DNA of 64,000 bases from Mycobacterium sp. 852002-10029_SCH5224772. Its GTDB lineage: Bacteria; Actinomycetota; Actinomycetes; Mycobacteriales; Mycobacteriaceae. The stretch is taken from the NCBI RefSeq assembly GCF_001667315.1, contig NZ_LZHT01000003.1:1-64000 (forward strand). The letters are read 5' to 3'. A program made the position numbers and the translations under genes. The notes under the pieces were generated by a model. That model did not search any database. It was not told where the DNA came from and saw only the letters and a program-made list of their open reading frames with translations. Of the stretch, positions 1-8,909 are shown one piece after another; position 1 is the stretch's first letter, and each line of letters starts with the position of its first letter.

Positions 1-585
1 CTGCTGGCCGGGCTGCGCGGCCTGCTGGCCTCCGGGAAGTTGGGCCAGCACAACGGGCTGCCGGCCTGCATCATCGTCACCACCACCCTGGCCGAACTGG
101 AGGCCGCCGCCGGACGCGGCCTGACCGGTGGGGGCACCATCGTGCCCATGACCGATGTGATCCGCCTGGGCCGCCACGCCCACCACTACCTAGCCATCTT
201 CGACAACGGCAAAGCCCTGGCCCTCTATCACACCAAACGGCTGGCCTCCCCCGCCCAACGAATCGTCTTGCACGCCAAAGACCGCGGCTGCACCACACCC
301 GGGTGCACCGTGTCGGGCTACTACTGCGAAGTCCACCACGTCACCGACTACGCCACCTGCCACAGCACCGACATCAACGACCTCACCTTCGCCTGCGGCC
401 CGCATCACCGCATGCTCCAACCCCGCGGCTGGACCACCCGCAAAGACGCCAAGGGTGACACCGAATGGATCCCACCCCCACACCTCGACCGCGGCCAACC
501 GCGCACCAACACTTTTCACCACCCCGAAAAACTGCTACGCGACGGCGACGACGACGAAGAAGCCGACAATCCCGGGGCGGCATGA
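1..585 (+). CDS. 13E12-family HNH endonuclease-like protein, C-terminal part
   Basis: The open frame runs in from the left edge, so the N-terminal domain (DUF222 in this family) is missing. About 194 residues remain. The C-terminal HNH nuclease motif is visible: a zinc-type CTTPGC pair, then [10 protein letters not shown], then [13 protein letters not shown], followed by an acidic tail ending in a TGA at 583-585. Proteins of the mycobacterial 13E12 repeat family have this architecture, occur in many near-identical chromosomal copies, and in M. tuberculosis can harbour phage integration sites. Whether the protein cuts DNA is not established. The identity of the family is fairly certain; cellular role is unknown. 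Confidence 0.85.
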   Translation: MLAGLRGLLASGKLGQHNGLPACIIVTTTLAELEAAAGRGLTGGGTIVPMTDVIRLGRHAHHYLAIFDNGKALALYHTKRLASPAQRIVLHAKDRGCTTPGCTVSGYYCEVHHVTDYATCHSTDINDLTFACGPHHRMLQPRGWTTRKDAKGDTEWIPPPHLDRGQPRTNTFHHPEKLLRDGDDDEEADNPGAA

Positions 586-600
586 CCCGCGCGAACAGCG

Positions 601-1365
601 CTAGAGAAGCCGTGCCTGCTCGGGCTCCGGCTCGGCCGGCTCGAGTAGCTGGGGGCCGTTGTTGCGCACGTTGTTGACCAGCGTTGACACCTCGCGTGTG
701 CGGATGGCGCTCACGTCGGGCGTGCGGGCCAGCAGCTTTTGGTCGACAGGGGCGTCGGGGTCGAGCCACCGGTCCCAGTCGCGCTCGGGCATCACCAGCG
801 GCATCCGATCGTGGATCTGAGCGAGCTCCCCGGGCGCGTCGGTGGTGATGATCGTGCAGCTCAGCAGCGGCGAAGCGTCCTTGGCGGGCTTCCACACCGA
901 CCACAGGCCCGCCATGAACAGCGGCTCGCCGTCCTCCCGGTACATGAAAAACGGTGTCTTGCGCGACTTCTTGCCGGCCGCGGCGTCGGAATTGACCCGC
1001 CATTCGTAGTAGCCGTCCATCGGGATTAGGCATCGCTTGGACTTGGCGCTGGTCCGGAAGGCGGGTGAGCTGGTGATTTTGTCGGCGCGGGCGTTGATCA
1101 GCATCGGCCCCTTGGTGTCGGGCGAGCCGTCGGCACCGGTCTTGGCCCACGGCGGCACCAGACCCCAGCGCATCAGCCGCACCCGCCGCGACGGCTCGTC
1201 CTCGGGTTCGGAATGCCGGCTGACCACGGTCGCGATGGTCGAGGTCGGCGCCACGTTGTAGTTGGGCGCGTTCGATTCGGCGTCGGCGCCGGTGGCCTCG
1301 TCGATCGCCTTGATCTTCTGGGCCAGCAGCGCCGGGTCGGTTGTGACCGCGAACCGTCCACACAT
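601..1365 (-). CDS. SRAP-domain protein (YedK/HMCES family)
   Basis: This 254-residue protein begins MCGRF, and Cys2 is the catalytic nucleophile that, in the SRAP family, forms a thiazolidine crosslink with abasic sites in single-stranded DNA and so protects them from error-prone repair. The start at 1365 is chosen because Cys must follow the initiator Met; a 50-codon upstream extension in the same frame is rejected. Further family signatures are LINARADKI, DGYYEWR (glutamate) and IHDRMPLVM (histidine). It lies divergent to aroA, as Rv3226c does in M. tuberculosis. Function comes from the family; no associated SOS box was identified. Confidence 0.93.
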   Translation of the reverse strand: MCGRFAVTTDPALLAQKIKAIDEATGADAESNAPNYNVAPTSTIATVVSRHSEPEDEPSRRVRLMRWGLVPPWAKTGADGSPDTKGPMLINARADKITSSPAFRTSAKSKRCLIPMDGYYEWRVNSDAAAGKKSRKTPFFMYREDGEPLFMAGLWSVWKPAKDASPLLSCTIITTDAPGELAQIHDRMPLVMPERDWDRWLDPDAPVDQKLLARTPDVSAIRTREVSTLVNNVRNNGPQLLEPAEPEPEQARLL

Positions 1366-1375
1366 ACCTCCATGG

Positions 1376-1454
1376 TGGCAGAGCCACCGAACTCCTATGG
1401 GTAGCAGAGCCACCGAATTCCTATGGGTGGCAGAGCCACCGAAACTCCTATTGG
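1376..1454. repeat. Three-copy 26-27 bp tandem repeat between SRAP gene and aroA
   Basis: Three head-to-tail units start at 1376, 1402 and 1428. Each carries the core CAGAGCCACCGAA followed by a variant of CTCCTATGGG. Units 1 and 2 are 26 bp and differ at two or three positions; unit 3 has a 1-bp insertion and a diverged end. The array fills most of the 122-bp divergent intergenic region, so it overlaps or abuts the promoters of both neighbours. It resembles a small VNTR; whether copy number varies between strains cannot be told here. Confidence 0.85.
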
Positions 1455-1487
1455 TGATAGCAACCGGTGACAGGCGATGATGGACCA

Positions 1488-2783
1488 GTGAGTACGTGGA
1501 CGGCCCCCCAGGCACCGCAACCGGTGTACGCGACCGTGACCGTTCCCGGTTCGAAATCGCAGACCAACCGGGCCCTGGTGCTGGCGGCGCTGGCGGCCGC
1601 CCAGGGACAGGGCGCCCCGACCATCAGCGGGGCGCTGCGCAGCCGGGACACCGATTTGATGATCGGGGCGCTGCGCACGCTGGGTTTGCGCGTCGACGGC
1701 GACGGGACGGAGTTGACCGTCGACGGCCGCGTGTGCCCGGAACCGATGGCACAGGTCGATTGCGGCCTGGCCGGCACGGTGCTGCGGTTCGTCCCGCCGC
1801 TGGCGGCGCTCGCCGAATCGATCGTCGAGTTCGACGGCGACGAGCAGGCCAGGGCGCGGCCCATCGTGCCGCTGCTGGATGCGCTGCGCGGGCTCGGTGT
1901 GCGGATCGACGGTTCGGGTCTGCCGTTCCGGGTGCTGGGCACCGGTGCGATCACGGGCGGCACCGTCGAGATCGACGCCTCGGCCTCGTCGCAGTTCGTC
2001 TCCGGGTTGCTGTTGTGCGCGGCCTCGTTCGACGAGGGGCTGACCGTGCAGCACACCGGTTCAGCGCTGCCGTCGGCACCGCACATCGCGATGACCGTGG
2101 TGATGCTGCGCCAGGCCGGCGTCGACGTCGACGACTCCGTTCCCAACCGCTGGACGGTGCGGCCGGGGCCGGTCGCGGCGCGGCACTGGGAGGTCGAGCC
2201 GGATCTGACGAACGCCGTTCCGTTCCTGGCGGCGGCCGTGGTCACCGGCGGCGCGGTGCGCATCACGGGCTGGCCGGCGGACAGCGTGCAGCCCGCCGAG
2301 GACATCCTGAACGTGTTAAGCAAGCTGAATGCCGTTGTCACCCAGAACGATTCGTTTCTGGAGGCGCGCGGATCCGGTGACTACGGCGGTTTTGACGTCG
2401 ACCTGCGCGCGGTCGGCGAGCTGACACCGTCGGTGGCCGCCCTGGCGGCGCTGGCCGCCCCGGGATCGGTGTCCCGCCTGTCCGGGATCGCGCATCTGCG
2501 CGGCCACGAGACCGATCGGCTCGCGGCGCTGAGCACCGAGATCAATCGCCTCGGCGGCGATTGCGCCGAAACGCCCGACGGCCTGGTGATCACCGCGACA
2601 CCGCTGCGGCGCGGGGTCTGGCGCGCGTATGCCGACCATCGAATGGCGATGGCCGGCGCGATCGTCGGGCTGCGGGTGGCCGGCGTGGAGGTGGACGACA
2701 TCGGCGCCACCACCAAGACGCTGCCGGACTTTCCGCGGCTGTGGGCCCGCATGCTGAGCGCGCGGGAAGAGCGCGGCATGTGA
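1488..2783 (+). CDS. aroA: 3-phosphoshikimate 1-carboxyvinyltransferase (EPSP synthase)
   Basis: AroA joins shikimate 3-phosphate and phosphoenolpyruvate in the sixth step of the cytoplasmic shikimate pathway to chorismate. The 431-residue protein has the N-terminal substrate motif [20 protein letters not shown], the mid-protein [12 protein letters not shown] segment (the LxxAGTxxRF signature), [12 protein letters not shown], and the C-terminal [13 protein letters not shown]. The GTG at 1488 (reading VSTWTAPQ) is preferred over a GTG seven codons upstream because it matches the M. tuberculosis N-terminus. The stop overlaps the rsgA start by 4 nt (GTGA), so the two are translationally coupled. 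Confidence 0.97.
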   Translation: MSTWTAPQAPQPVYATVTVPGSKSQTNRALVLAALAAAQGQGAPTISGALRSRDTDLMIGALRTLGLRVDGDGTELTVDGRVCPEPMAQVDCGLAGTVLRFVPPLAALAESIVEFDGDEQARARPIVPLLDALRGLGVRIDGSGLPFRVLGTGAITGGTVEIDASASSQFVSGLLLCAASFDEGLTVQHTGSALPSAPHIAMTVVMLRQAGVDVDDSVPNRWTVRPGPVAARHWEVEPDLTNAVPFLAAAVVTGGAVRITGWPADSVQPAEDILNVLSKLNAVVTQNDSFLEARGSGDYGGFDVDLRAVGELTPSVAALAALAAPGSVSRLSGIAHLRGHETDRLAALSTEINRLGGDCAETPDGLVITATPLRRGVWRAYADHRMAMAGAIVGLRVAGVEVDDIGATTKTLPDFPRLWARMLSAREERGM

Positions 2784-3763
2784 AGCCCGGCGACTACGAC
2801 GAGTCCGACGTCAAGATTCGCTCCGGCCGGGGTTCGCGGCCGCGGACGAAGACCCGTCCCGAGCACGCCGACGCCGAAGCAGCCATGGTGGTCAGTGTCG
2901 ACCGCGGCCGCTGGGGATGCGTGCTGGGCGGCGACGTCGACCGTCGGGTCACCGCCATGCGGGCCCGGGAGCTGGGCCGCACACCGATCGTGGTCGGCGA
3001 CGAGGTCGATGTGGTCGGCGATCTGTCCGGGCGGCCGGACACACTGGCCCGCATCGTGCGTCGCGGTGAGCGCCGAACCGTGTTGCGGCGCACCGCCGAT
3101 GACACCGACCCGACCGAACGGGTGGTGGTCGCCAACGCCGACCAGCTGCTGATCGTGGTGGCGCTGGCCGACCCGCCACCACGCACCGGGCTAGTGGACC
3201 GGACGCTGATCGCCGCCTACGCCGGCGGACTCACGCCGATCCTGTGCCTGACCAAGACCGACCTCGCCCCGCCGGAGCCGTTCGCGGAGCAGTTCGTCGA
3301 CCTGGATCTGACGGTGGTCGTCGCGGGCCGCGACGATCCCCTGCTCGCCGTGGCGGACTTGCTCGCCGGCAAGATCACCGTGCTGCTCGGGCATTCCGGC
3401 GTCGGCAAGTCGACGTTGGTGAACCGGCTGGTGCCTGACGCGGACCGCGCCGTCGGCGACGTGACCGACATCGGCCGGGGACGGCACACCTCCACCCAAT
3501 CGGTGGCGCTGCCACTGGCGACCACCGGCTGGGTGATCGACACGCCGGGCATCCGATCCTTCGGGCTGGCCCACATCCGGCCCGACGACGTCATGATGGC
3601 GTTCTCGGACTTGGCCGGCGCCATCGAGGACTGCCCGCGCGGCTGCGCGCACATGGGTCCGCCGGCCGACCCCGAGTGCGCGCTGGACACACTGACCGGG
3701 CCCGCCGCCCGCCGCGTCGCGGCCGCCCGCCGGCTGCTGTCCGCACTCAACCAGACTTCTTAG
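2780..3763 (+). CDS. rsgA: Ribosome small subunit-dependent GTPase A
   Basis: RsgA is a circularly permuted GTPase that checks late 30S subunit maturation. The 327-residue protein has an N-terminal OB-like segment, then G4 (LTKTD, about residue 156) ahead of the P loop GHSGVGKST (about residue 204) and G3 (DTPG), which is the permuted order typical of the family. A C-terminal zinc-binding stretch [16 protein letters not shown] follows. The GTG at 2780 overlaps the aroA stop. The 3' end overlaps the convergent HxlR gene by 17 nt. It corresponds to Rv3228. Confidence 0.95.
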   Translation: MKPGDYDESDVKIRSGRGSRPRTKTRPEHADAEAAMVVSVDRGRWGCVLGGDVDRRVTAMRARELGRTPIVVGDEVDVVGDLSGRPDTLARIVRRGERRTVLRRTADDTDPTERVVVANADQLLIVVALADPPPRTGLVDRTLIAAYAGGLTPILCLTKTDLAPPEPFAEQFVDLDLTVVVAGRDDPLLAVADLLAGKITVLLGHSGVGKSTLVNRLVPDADRAVGDVTDIGRGRHTSTQSVALPLATTGWVIDTPGIRSFGLAHIRPDDVMMAFSDLAGAIEDCPRGCAHMGPPADPECALDTLTGPAARRVAAARRLLSALNQTS

Positions 3764-4223
3764 CCAGCCGCATCCCGAGCTCGTCGAGCGACACCAAATG
3801 TCCTTCGGTGCACCGGATTTCGACGCTCACCTCGGCCCCGCAGCCCAGGTGGGTCAGCCGCAGCCGGTGGCGCCCCGGCAGATGATGCCTCCCCCACTCG
3901 AACATCGCCCACACCACCGGCATGAAATCGATGCCCGCCTGGGTCAGCACGTACTCCTCGCGGCTGCGCTGGCCAGGCTCCCGATAGGGCTGGCGCCGTA
4001 ACAGCCCAAGCTCGACGAGTTCGGCCAACCGCGCCGAGGTGGCGGCCTTGGTGATGCCCACCCGTCGGGCGAAATCGTCGAACCGAGTGGTGCCGTAGTA
4101 CGCCTCGCGCATGATCAGCATCGCGGATTTGGTACCGACGACCGCCATCGTCTTTTCGATTGCGCACTCGCCCACCGCCGACCAGCGTTCGCGGTCGGCC
4201 AGCGGTCCTTGCAGCAGTGTCAT
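3747..4223 (-). CDS. HxlR-family winged-helix transcriptional regulator
   Basis: The 158-residue protein has the HxlR fold: an N-terminal CAIEKTMAVVGTKSAMLIMRE helix region, an RFDDFARRVGI recognition segment, then the AATSARLAELVELGLLRRQPY wing. Unlike the shortest family members it has a C-terminal extension containing HLGCGAEV and CTEGH, which could carry a redox-active cysteine. It is transcribed divergently from the thiolase-nitrilase-DUF302 operon across a 91-bp gap, so it probably controls that operon and itself. This gene is absent from the equivalent place in M. tuberculosis. Ligand unknown. Confidence 0.9.
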   Translation of the reverse strand: MTLLQGPLADRERWSAVGECAIEKTMAVVGTKSAMLIMREAYYGTTRFDDFARRVGITKAATSARLAELVELGLLRRQPYREPGQRSREEYVLTQAGIDFMPVVWAMFEWGRHHLPGRHRLRLTHLGCGAEVSVEIRCTEGHLVSLDELGMRLAKKSG

Positions 4224-4314
4224 CTAAATCACCTCCCCAGCTGGGTTGCTTTCAGCATACCGAGGTGTTTATCTAAGTACAGCTTAATATACCCAGGTGA
4301 CTCGAGGAGGAGCC
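4224..4314. promoter_or_regulatory. Divergent promoter region with repeated AGGTG boxes
   Basis: The 91 bp between the HxlR gene and the thiolase gene contain a direct repeat, TACCGAGGTG at 4258-4267 and TACCCAGGTG at 4290-4299, roughly 32 bp apart (about three helical turns). A related inverted box, CACCTCCCCAG, lies at 4230-4240. A strong ribosome binding site (CGAGGAGGAGCC) immediately precedes the thiolase ATG at 4315. The boxes are plausible HxlR binding sites; this is inference from position and repetition. Confidence 0.5.
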
Positions 4315-5496
4315 ATGAACCAGGGCCGCGACGCCGTCATCGTCGGAGCAGTGCGCACCCCTATCGGCAAGGGCAAAGCCAGTGGAGCGCTGCACAATGT
4401 GCTGCCCGCCGACCTGCTCGCGCACAGCCTGCGCGAACTGGTGGCGCGCACCGGTGTCGATCCGGCGCAGGTCGACGATGTCATCGCCGGCGCCGTCACG
4501 CAGGTCGGCGACCAGGCCGTCAACATCGCGCGCAACGCCCTGCTGGGTGCGGGATTCCCGGAGACGGTGCCCGGTGTCACCATCGACCGCCAGTGCGGCA
4601 GCAGCCAGCAGGCCATCAGCTTCGCGGCCCAGGGTGTGATCGCCGGCGCCTACGACCTGGTGATCGCGGCCGGCGTCGAATCGATGAGTCGCGTCCCGAT
4701 GGGCACCCAGGTGTCGCCGGGCAGCAACCCGTTCGGCGAGGGCATGGACGCGCGCTACCCCGATGGCCTGGTGCCACAAGGCATCAGCGCCGAGCTGATC
4801 GCCGCGAAGTGGGGCTTTTCGCGCACCGAGCTCGACGAGTTCTCCGCCGGCAGCCATGAGAAGGCCGCCCGCGCCACCAAGGAAGGGCTGTTCGACAACG
4901 AGCTCATCCCGATCGCCGGGCTTGCCACCGACGAGATCATCCGGCCCGGCACGACGGTCCAGACGCTGGCGGGACTGCAGCCGGCGTTCTACAGCGAGGC
5001 GGCCAAAGCGCGCTTCCCGCAGATCAATTGGGAGATCACCCCGGGCAACTCGTCGCCGCTGTCCGACGGTAGCGCCGCGGTCATGATCACCAGCAGCGAG
5101 GTCGCCAAGAAACTGGGCCTGCGCCCACTGGCCCGGATCCACACCACCACCGTGGTGGGCTCCGACCCGCTCTACATGCTGACCGGGGTTATTCCGGCGA
5201 CCGAGAAGGTGCTGTCGAAGGCGGGTCTGACCGTGGCCGACATCGACCTGTTCGAGGTGAACGAGGCGTTCGCACCCGTCGTGCTGGCCTGGGCTAAGGA
5301 CACCGGCGCGGATCTCGCCAAGACCAACGTCAACGGCGGGGCGATCGCGATCGGTCATCCCTTGGGCGCCAGCGGCGCTCGCCTGATGACGACGCTGGTC
5401 AACGCCTTGGAGCAGCGCGGCGGCCGGTACGGGCTGCAGACGATGTGCGAGGGCGGCGGCATGGCCAACGCCACCATCATCGAGCGACTGGGCTAG
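4315..5496 (+). CDS. Thiolase (acetyl-CoA C-acyltransferase)
   Basis: The protein catalyses thiolytic cleavage of 3-ketoacyl-CoA or the reverse Claisen condensation. It has 393 residues, the standard thiolase length, with catalytic Cys94 in DRQCGSSQQA, His348 in IGHPLGASGAR and Cys378 in CEGGGMAN. It is a FadA-type degradative thiolase by sequence, but its chain-length preference cannot be read. The ATG at 4315 follows a strong Shine-Dalgarno. It leads an operon with the nitrilase (11-nt gap) and the DUF302 gene, so its substrate may derive from a nitrile-derived acid; that link is only contextual. Confidence 0.92.
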   Translation: MNQGRDAVIVGAVRTPIGKGKASGALHNVLPADLLAHSLRELVARTGVDPAQVDDVIAGAVTQVGDQAVNIARNALLGAGFPETVPGVTIDRQCGSSQQAISFAAQGVIAGAYDLVIAAGVESMSRVPMGTQVSPGSNPFGEGMDARYPDGLVPQGISAELIAAKWGFSRTELDEFSAGSHEKAARATKEGLFDNELIPIAGLATDEIIRPGTTVQTLAGLQPAFYSEAAKARFPQINWEITPGNSSPLSDGSAAVMITSSEVAKKLGLRPLARIHTTTVVGSDPLYMLTGVIPATEKVLSKAGLTVADIDLFEVNEAFAPVVLAWAKDTGADLAKTNVNGGAIAIGHPLGASGARLMTTLVNALEQRGGRYGLQTMCEGGGMANATIIERLG

Positions 5497-5507
5497 GCGG
5501 CGGGGCG

Positions 5508-6467
5508 ATGACCGTGATCCGCGCTGCCGCGGTCCAACTCAGCCCGGTGCTCTACAGCCGCGAGGGGACCGTCGAGCGCGTGGTCAGCAAGATCGAGCAG
5601 CTGGCGCGCCACGGCGTTCAGTTCGCGACGTTCCCGGAGACGGTGGTGCCTTACTACCCGTACTTCTCGTTCGTCGAGCGCCCCTTCGAGATGCGGCCCG
5701 AGCACCTCAGGCTGCTGGATCAGGCCGTGACGATACCGTCGCCCGCCGTCGATGTGATCGCCGCGGCGGCGCGCGCGGCCGGCATGGTGGTCTCGATCGG
5801 TGTCAACGAGCGCGACGGTGGTTCGTTGTACAACACGCAGCTGCTGTTCGACGCCGACGGCACCCTGCTGCAGCGCCGCCGCAAGATCATGCCGACCTAC
5901 CACGAACGGATGGTCTGGGGCCAAGGCGACGGCAGCGGGCTGCGCGCGGTCGATAGCGCGGTCGGGCGCATCGGACAGTTGGCGTGTTATGAGCACTTCA
6001 ACGCGCTGGAACGGTACGCCTTGATCGCCGACGGCGAGCAGATCCACTCGAGCATGTTTCCCGGATCGTTCGGAGGCGAGTTGTTCGCGCAACAGATGGA
6101 GATCAGCGTGCGCAATCACGCGCTCGAGTCGGGCGCCTTCGTCGTCAATGCGACCGCGTGGCTCGATGCCGATCAGCAGGCACAGATCATGGCCGACACG
6201 GGCTGTCCGATCGGTCCGATCTCGGGTGGCCAATTCACCGCGATCATCACGCCCCAGGGTGAATACCTGGGCGAGCCGCTGCGCTCCGGCGAGGGTGAGG
6301 TGATCGCCGATCTCGACTTGTCGTTGATCGACGCCCGCAAGGTCCTCATGGACGCCGGTGGCCACTACAGCCGGCCCGAAATGCTGAGCCTGCTGATCGA
6401 TCGCACCCCCAGCGCGCAGGTGCACGACAACATCGAACTCGAGGAGGTCGAGCATGTCTGCATCTGA
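5508..6467 (+). CDS. Aliphatic nitrilase (carbon-nitrogen hydrolase, Nit6803-like)
   Basis: Nitrilases hydrolyse nitriles to carboxylic acid and ammonia. The Glu-Lys-Cys triad is visible: Glu44 in TFPETVVPY, Lys126 in RRRKIMPT, and Cys160 in LACYEHFNALERYAL. The segments ALESGAFVVNATAWLDADQQ and GPISGGQFTAI are characteristic of the cyanobacterial Nit6803-type subgroup, which accepts small aliphatic and dinitriles; the subgroup call is from memory of that sequence. Length is 319 residues, slightly short of typical nitrilases. The ATG at 5508 lies 11 nt after the thiolase stop, and the end overlaps the DUF302 start by 14 nt. The true substrate is unknown. Confidence 0.92.
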   Translation: MTVIRAAAVQLSPVLYSREGTVERVVSKIEQLARHGVQFATFPETVVPYYPYFSFVERPFEMRPEHLRLLDQAVTIPSPAVDVIAAAARAAGMVVSIGVNERDGGSLYNTQLLFDADGTLLQRRRKIMPTYHERMVWGQGDGSGLRAVDSAVGRIGQLACYEHFNALERYALIADGEQIHSSMFPGSFGGELFAQQMEISVRNHALESGAFVVNATAWLDADQQAQIMADTGCPIGPISGGQFTAIITPQGEYLGEPLRSGEGEVIADLDLSLIDARKVLMDAGGHYSRPEMLSLLIDRTPSAQVHDNIELEEVEHVCI

Positions 6468-6951
6468 AACCCATTTCGACGGCGTCCGAGTGCGCTACGA
6501 CAGCACCAAGAGCTGCGACGAGCTGGTCGCCGCGCTACTGGCCGACATCGGCGAAAGCCCGGTGCCGATCAACGACATCGCGACTTCCACCTACGACTGG
6601 CAGGCATACCAGCAGCGTGTCCAAACCCATGTCGGCCCAAGCGGATTCATGTTGTTCGGCACTGTCGACCACAGCGCCTGGATCACCAAGGCCGGCGTCG
6701 ACCGCAAGGCGTTGCGCGTCATCCTCGGCAATCCGTTGATCGCCATCACCATGCTGCGCCACGATGTGTCCGCGGGCCTGTTCGCCCCGGTGGAGCTGCT
6801 TCTTACCGACAACGGCACGGGCAGCAGCGTGACCTACGTCAAGCCGTCGTCGCTGATGGTCGTCGAACCCAATCCTGAATTACTCAGCGCGGCAAAGGAA
6901 CTCGACGCCAAGCTGGCGGCACTGGCCGAAAAGGTGACCGGCAGCTGCTGA
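6454..6951 (+). CDS. DUF302-domain protein
   Basis: The 165-residue protein starts at an ATG inside the last codons of the nitrilase gene, so the two are probably translated together. The second half, RHDVSAGLFAPVELLLTDNG followed by SSVTYVKPSS, matches the DUF302 fold. A first half with YDWQAYQQRVQTHV is less recognisable. No signal peptide or membrane span is seen, so it should be cytosolic. DUF302 proteins have no agreed biochemical function. The tight coupling to a nitrilase suggests a role in handling the substrate or product of that enzyme. Confidence 0.8.
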   Translation: MSASETHFDGVRVRYDSTKSCDELVAALLADIGESPVPINDIATSTYDWQAYQQRVQTHVGPSGFMLFGTVDHSAWITKAGVDRKALRVILGNPLIAITMLRHDVSAGLFAPVELLLTDNGTGSSVTYVKPSSLMVVEPNPELLSAAKELDAKLAALAEKVTGSC

Positions 6952-6982
6952 AGACGCCGGAACCGGCGATTTCGGGGGTCAG

Positions 6983-8131
6983 TCATGGCGTTACCTCTTG
7001 GCGCGTCCGCTGCGCTCGACGCATGAGCACTGATGGACGCCCGACGCGGATCGTCACCGACATGGTCAGCGTGACAGCGAGCACAAAGCACACCAGCGCG
7101 TATATCGGGTTGCCAGTGCGTGTTCCATCGGGCGTGAGGCCATGCGAGGCGTTCAGGTAGGCCGGCATGGCCGACAACCACAGCACCCCGAGCACGATCA
7201 AGAATGCGAACCCGAAGATTCCGACGAAGGGATTGCACGCGTTGGGCGTGAACGCGGAGTTGCGCCACTGACGACCCAGGACCGGGATCGCCACCACGGC
7301 GAAAGCACCGAGCATGACGACGTACACGGCCCGCCGCAGGGCACTGTCGGAATCCCCGCCACCGGCCAGCAAGATCGGAACATTGGCGATGGCCAAGCCG
7401 ACCGGCACCAACGCGGCCACTCCGAATGTGCGGCCGATCAAGCTTATTCGGCTCAGCAATCGGCCCCGCTCAATGGGACGAGTCACGAACAACTGGGCAA
7501 ACAATGCGACGCAGGCGGGTCCGACGGTGGCGAAGAGCAACACGCTGCTCATCGGCACCGACGCCAACATCGGATGGTTGATCGCGTTGTCGGTGTTCCA
7601 CGCCCACCAGCGCAGTTGCGGACCCAACTGGTCGAAGATTTCGTAGAAGCAGTGATGGACGAATCCCACGCATACCGCGCCGACGACCGCGCCCCAGTCC
7701 CGGAATACGCCGAGGCCGCGCACCACTTCGTAGGCCAACGTCATCATCGCCGGATACAGCGCGACGATGTAGATCGGCAGCCGGTCATACATGAACTGGA
7801 CCGTAAAGACGTTGTGCGCGAAGACCGCACCGATGGAATCGTCGACGCCGAAAACCGTGGGAAAGTACAGCGGCGGCTCGACGATCAGCAGGTAGATCAC
7901 CGTGGCGGACCAGATCACGATGTTGACGGGGTCGCCGTCGCGGCGCAGCCGACGGATCGCCCACCAGAGCGCCAGCACGGCGCCCGCGACGATCAGCACT
8001 TCGAGAACGGGCAACGTCCAGTTCGCCAATCCGAACGGATTCCTCAGCGTCACCCACGGTGACGCATGCTCGCAGCTAAACCCCAGGCGGTGAGCGATGC
8101 GTTCGATGTCGTCGCTGCATTGACCGCTCAT
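6983..8131 (-). CDS. Polytopic membrane protein of unknown function
   Basis: The 382-residue protein has about eight to nine hydrophobic spans, for example WTLPVLEVLIVAGAVLALWW, the segment around IVIWSATVIYLLIV, and a C-terminal IYALVCFVLAVTLTMSV. A polar, aromatic loop between spans carries FVHHCFYEIFDQL and LRWWAWNTDNAINHP, with several His, Trp and Asp residues that could form a catalytic or metal site. I do not recognise the family. It lies alone on the minus strand between two plus-strand units and has no counterpart at this locus in M. tuberculosis. Confidence 0.75.
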   Translation of the reverse strand: MSGQCSDDIERIAHRLGFSCEHASPWVTLRNPFGLANWTLPVLEVLIVAGAVLALWWAIRRLRRDGDPVNIVIWSATVIYLLIVEPPLYFPTVFGVDDSIGAVFAHNVFTVQFMYDRLPIYIVALYPAMMTLAYEVVRGLGVFRDWGAVVGAVCVGFVHHCFYEIFDQLGPQLRWWAWNTDNAINHPMLASVPMSSVLLFATVGPACVALFAQLFVTRPIERGRLLSRISLIGRTFGVAALVPVGLAIANVPILLAGGGDSDSALRRAVYVVMLGAFAVVAIPVLGRQWRNSAFTPNACNPFVGIFGFAFLIVLGVLWLSAMPAYLNASHGLTPDGTRTGNPIYALVCFVLAVTLTMSVTIRVGRPSVLMRRAQRTRQEVTP

Positions 8132-8252
8132 CCTGGGGCGTCCTCAGTGTCCGCGCACGCACCAAGGTACGCGCGCGCTTACCGAAAGGCTGACGATATA
8201 TGTCTAGCAAGGGTGTGTGGCCGAGCGGCGACGGGCACGCCGGGCCGGTCAC

Positions 8253-8277
8253 TGACGCCTGTCATTGACGCCCGTCA
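8253..8277. promoter_or_regulatory. Tandem TGACG-N2-CGTCA palindromes, likely TetR operator
   Basis: Two 12-bp palindromic sites lie side by side: TGACGCCTGTCA at 8253-8264 (one mismatch) and TGACGCCCGTCA at 8266-8277 (perfect arms). They end 23 bp before the ATG of the TetR gene at 8301. Two adjacent palindromes directly upstream of a tetR gene are a classical autoregulatory arrangement; assignment to this regulator is inferred. Confidence 0.65.
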
Positions 8278-8300
8278 GCAATTGGGCGTACGGTGCCTCC

Positions 8301-8909
8301 ATGCTGTCACCCCGCTCAGCACCGCCGGCGAAATCTTCGGCCGCGGGCGCTCGGGAGGCCCGGCGGCTCGAGACCCGGGCACGCTTGTTCGACGCGGCCC
8401 TGTCCGAGATCTCGCAACGTGGGTTTGCCGCCGCGGACGTCAGCGCCATCGCCGCGTCCGCGGGCGTGGTGCGGGGGACGTTCTACTTCCACTTCCCGAC
8501 CAAGGAACACGTGCTGATCGAGGCGGAGCGTAACGAGGAAACCCGGATCATCAGTGAACTTGCCGGCGCCAAGGGCGATTTGGTGTCCGTGCTCTCACAA
8601 CTCGTGCGCCATGTGCTCGACGCCGAACATCGGTTGGGCGGCATGGTATTCCGGGACATGCTCGGGTTGCATTTCTCCTCGACCCGTCCGGTCGAAGACG
8701 GAGTGGCGCAGCATCCCCTCGCGCAGTTCGTGGCGGACGTGATCAGGCGGGCCCAGCGCGCGGGGCAGGTACCCGCCGGCGCCGACCCGACGGAACTCGC
8801 AACGTTTTTCCTTACTGGGCTTTTCGCGCTGCTGTCCACCGGCGCGCACGATGCCGCGCTGTTAAGTCGTTACGTAACAACAATTGTCAAGGGAATGGAG
8901 AAACGATGA
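8301..8909 (+). CDS. TetR-family transcriptional regulator
   Basis: The 202-residue protein has a TetR helix-turn-helix near residues 25-70: RLFDAALSEISQRGFAAADV, then SAIAASAGVVRGTFYFHFPTK. The ATG at 8301 is preferred to a TTG at 8265 because the TTG lies inside the tandem operator. The stop overlaps the start of the ferritin-like gene by 4 nt (ATGA), so regulator and enzyme are one transcript. It probably represses this operon and perhaps the upstream membrane protein gene, whose start is 170 bp away in the opposite direction. Ligand unknown. Confidence 0.88.
   Translation: MLSPRSAPPAKSSAAGAREARRLETRARLFDAALSEISQRGFAAADVSAIAASAGVVRGTFYFHFPTKEHVLIEAERNEETRIISELAGAKGDLVSVLSQLVRHVLDAEHRLGGMVFRDMLGLHFSSTRPVEDGVAQHPLAQFVADVIRRAQRAGQVPAGADPTELATFFLTGLFALLSTGAHDAALLSRYVTTIVKGMEKR

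Noticed and set aside
383..1387. A 334-codon minus-strand frame across the 13E12 and SRAP genes
   Set aside because: It overlaps two well-supported genes in other frames and has an arginine-rich, domain-free translation.
1376..1454. CRISPR array
   Set aside because: The repeats are contiguous without spacers and only three in number.
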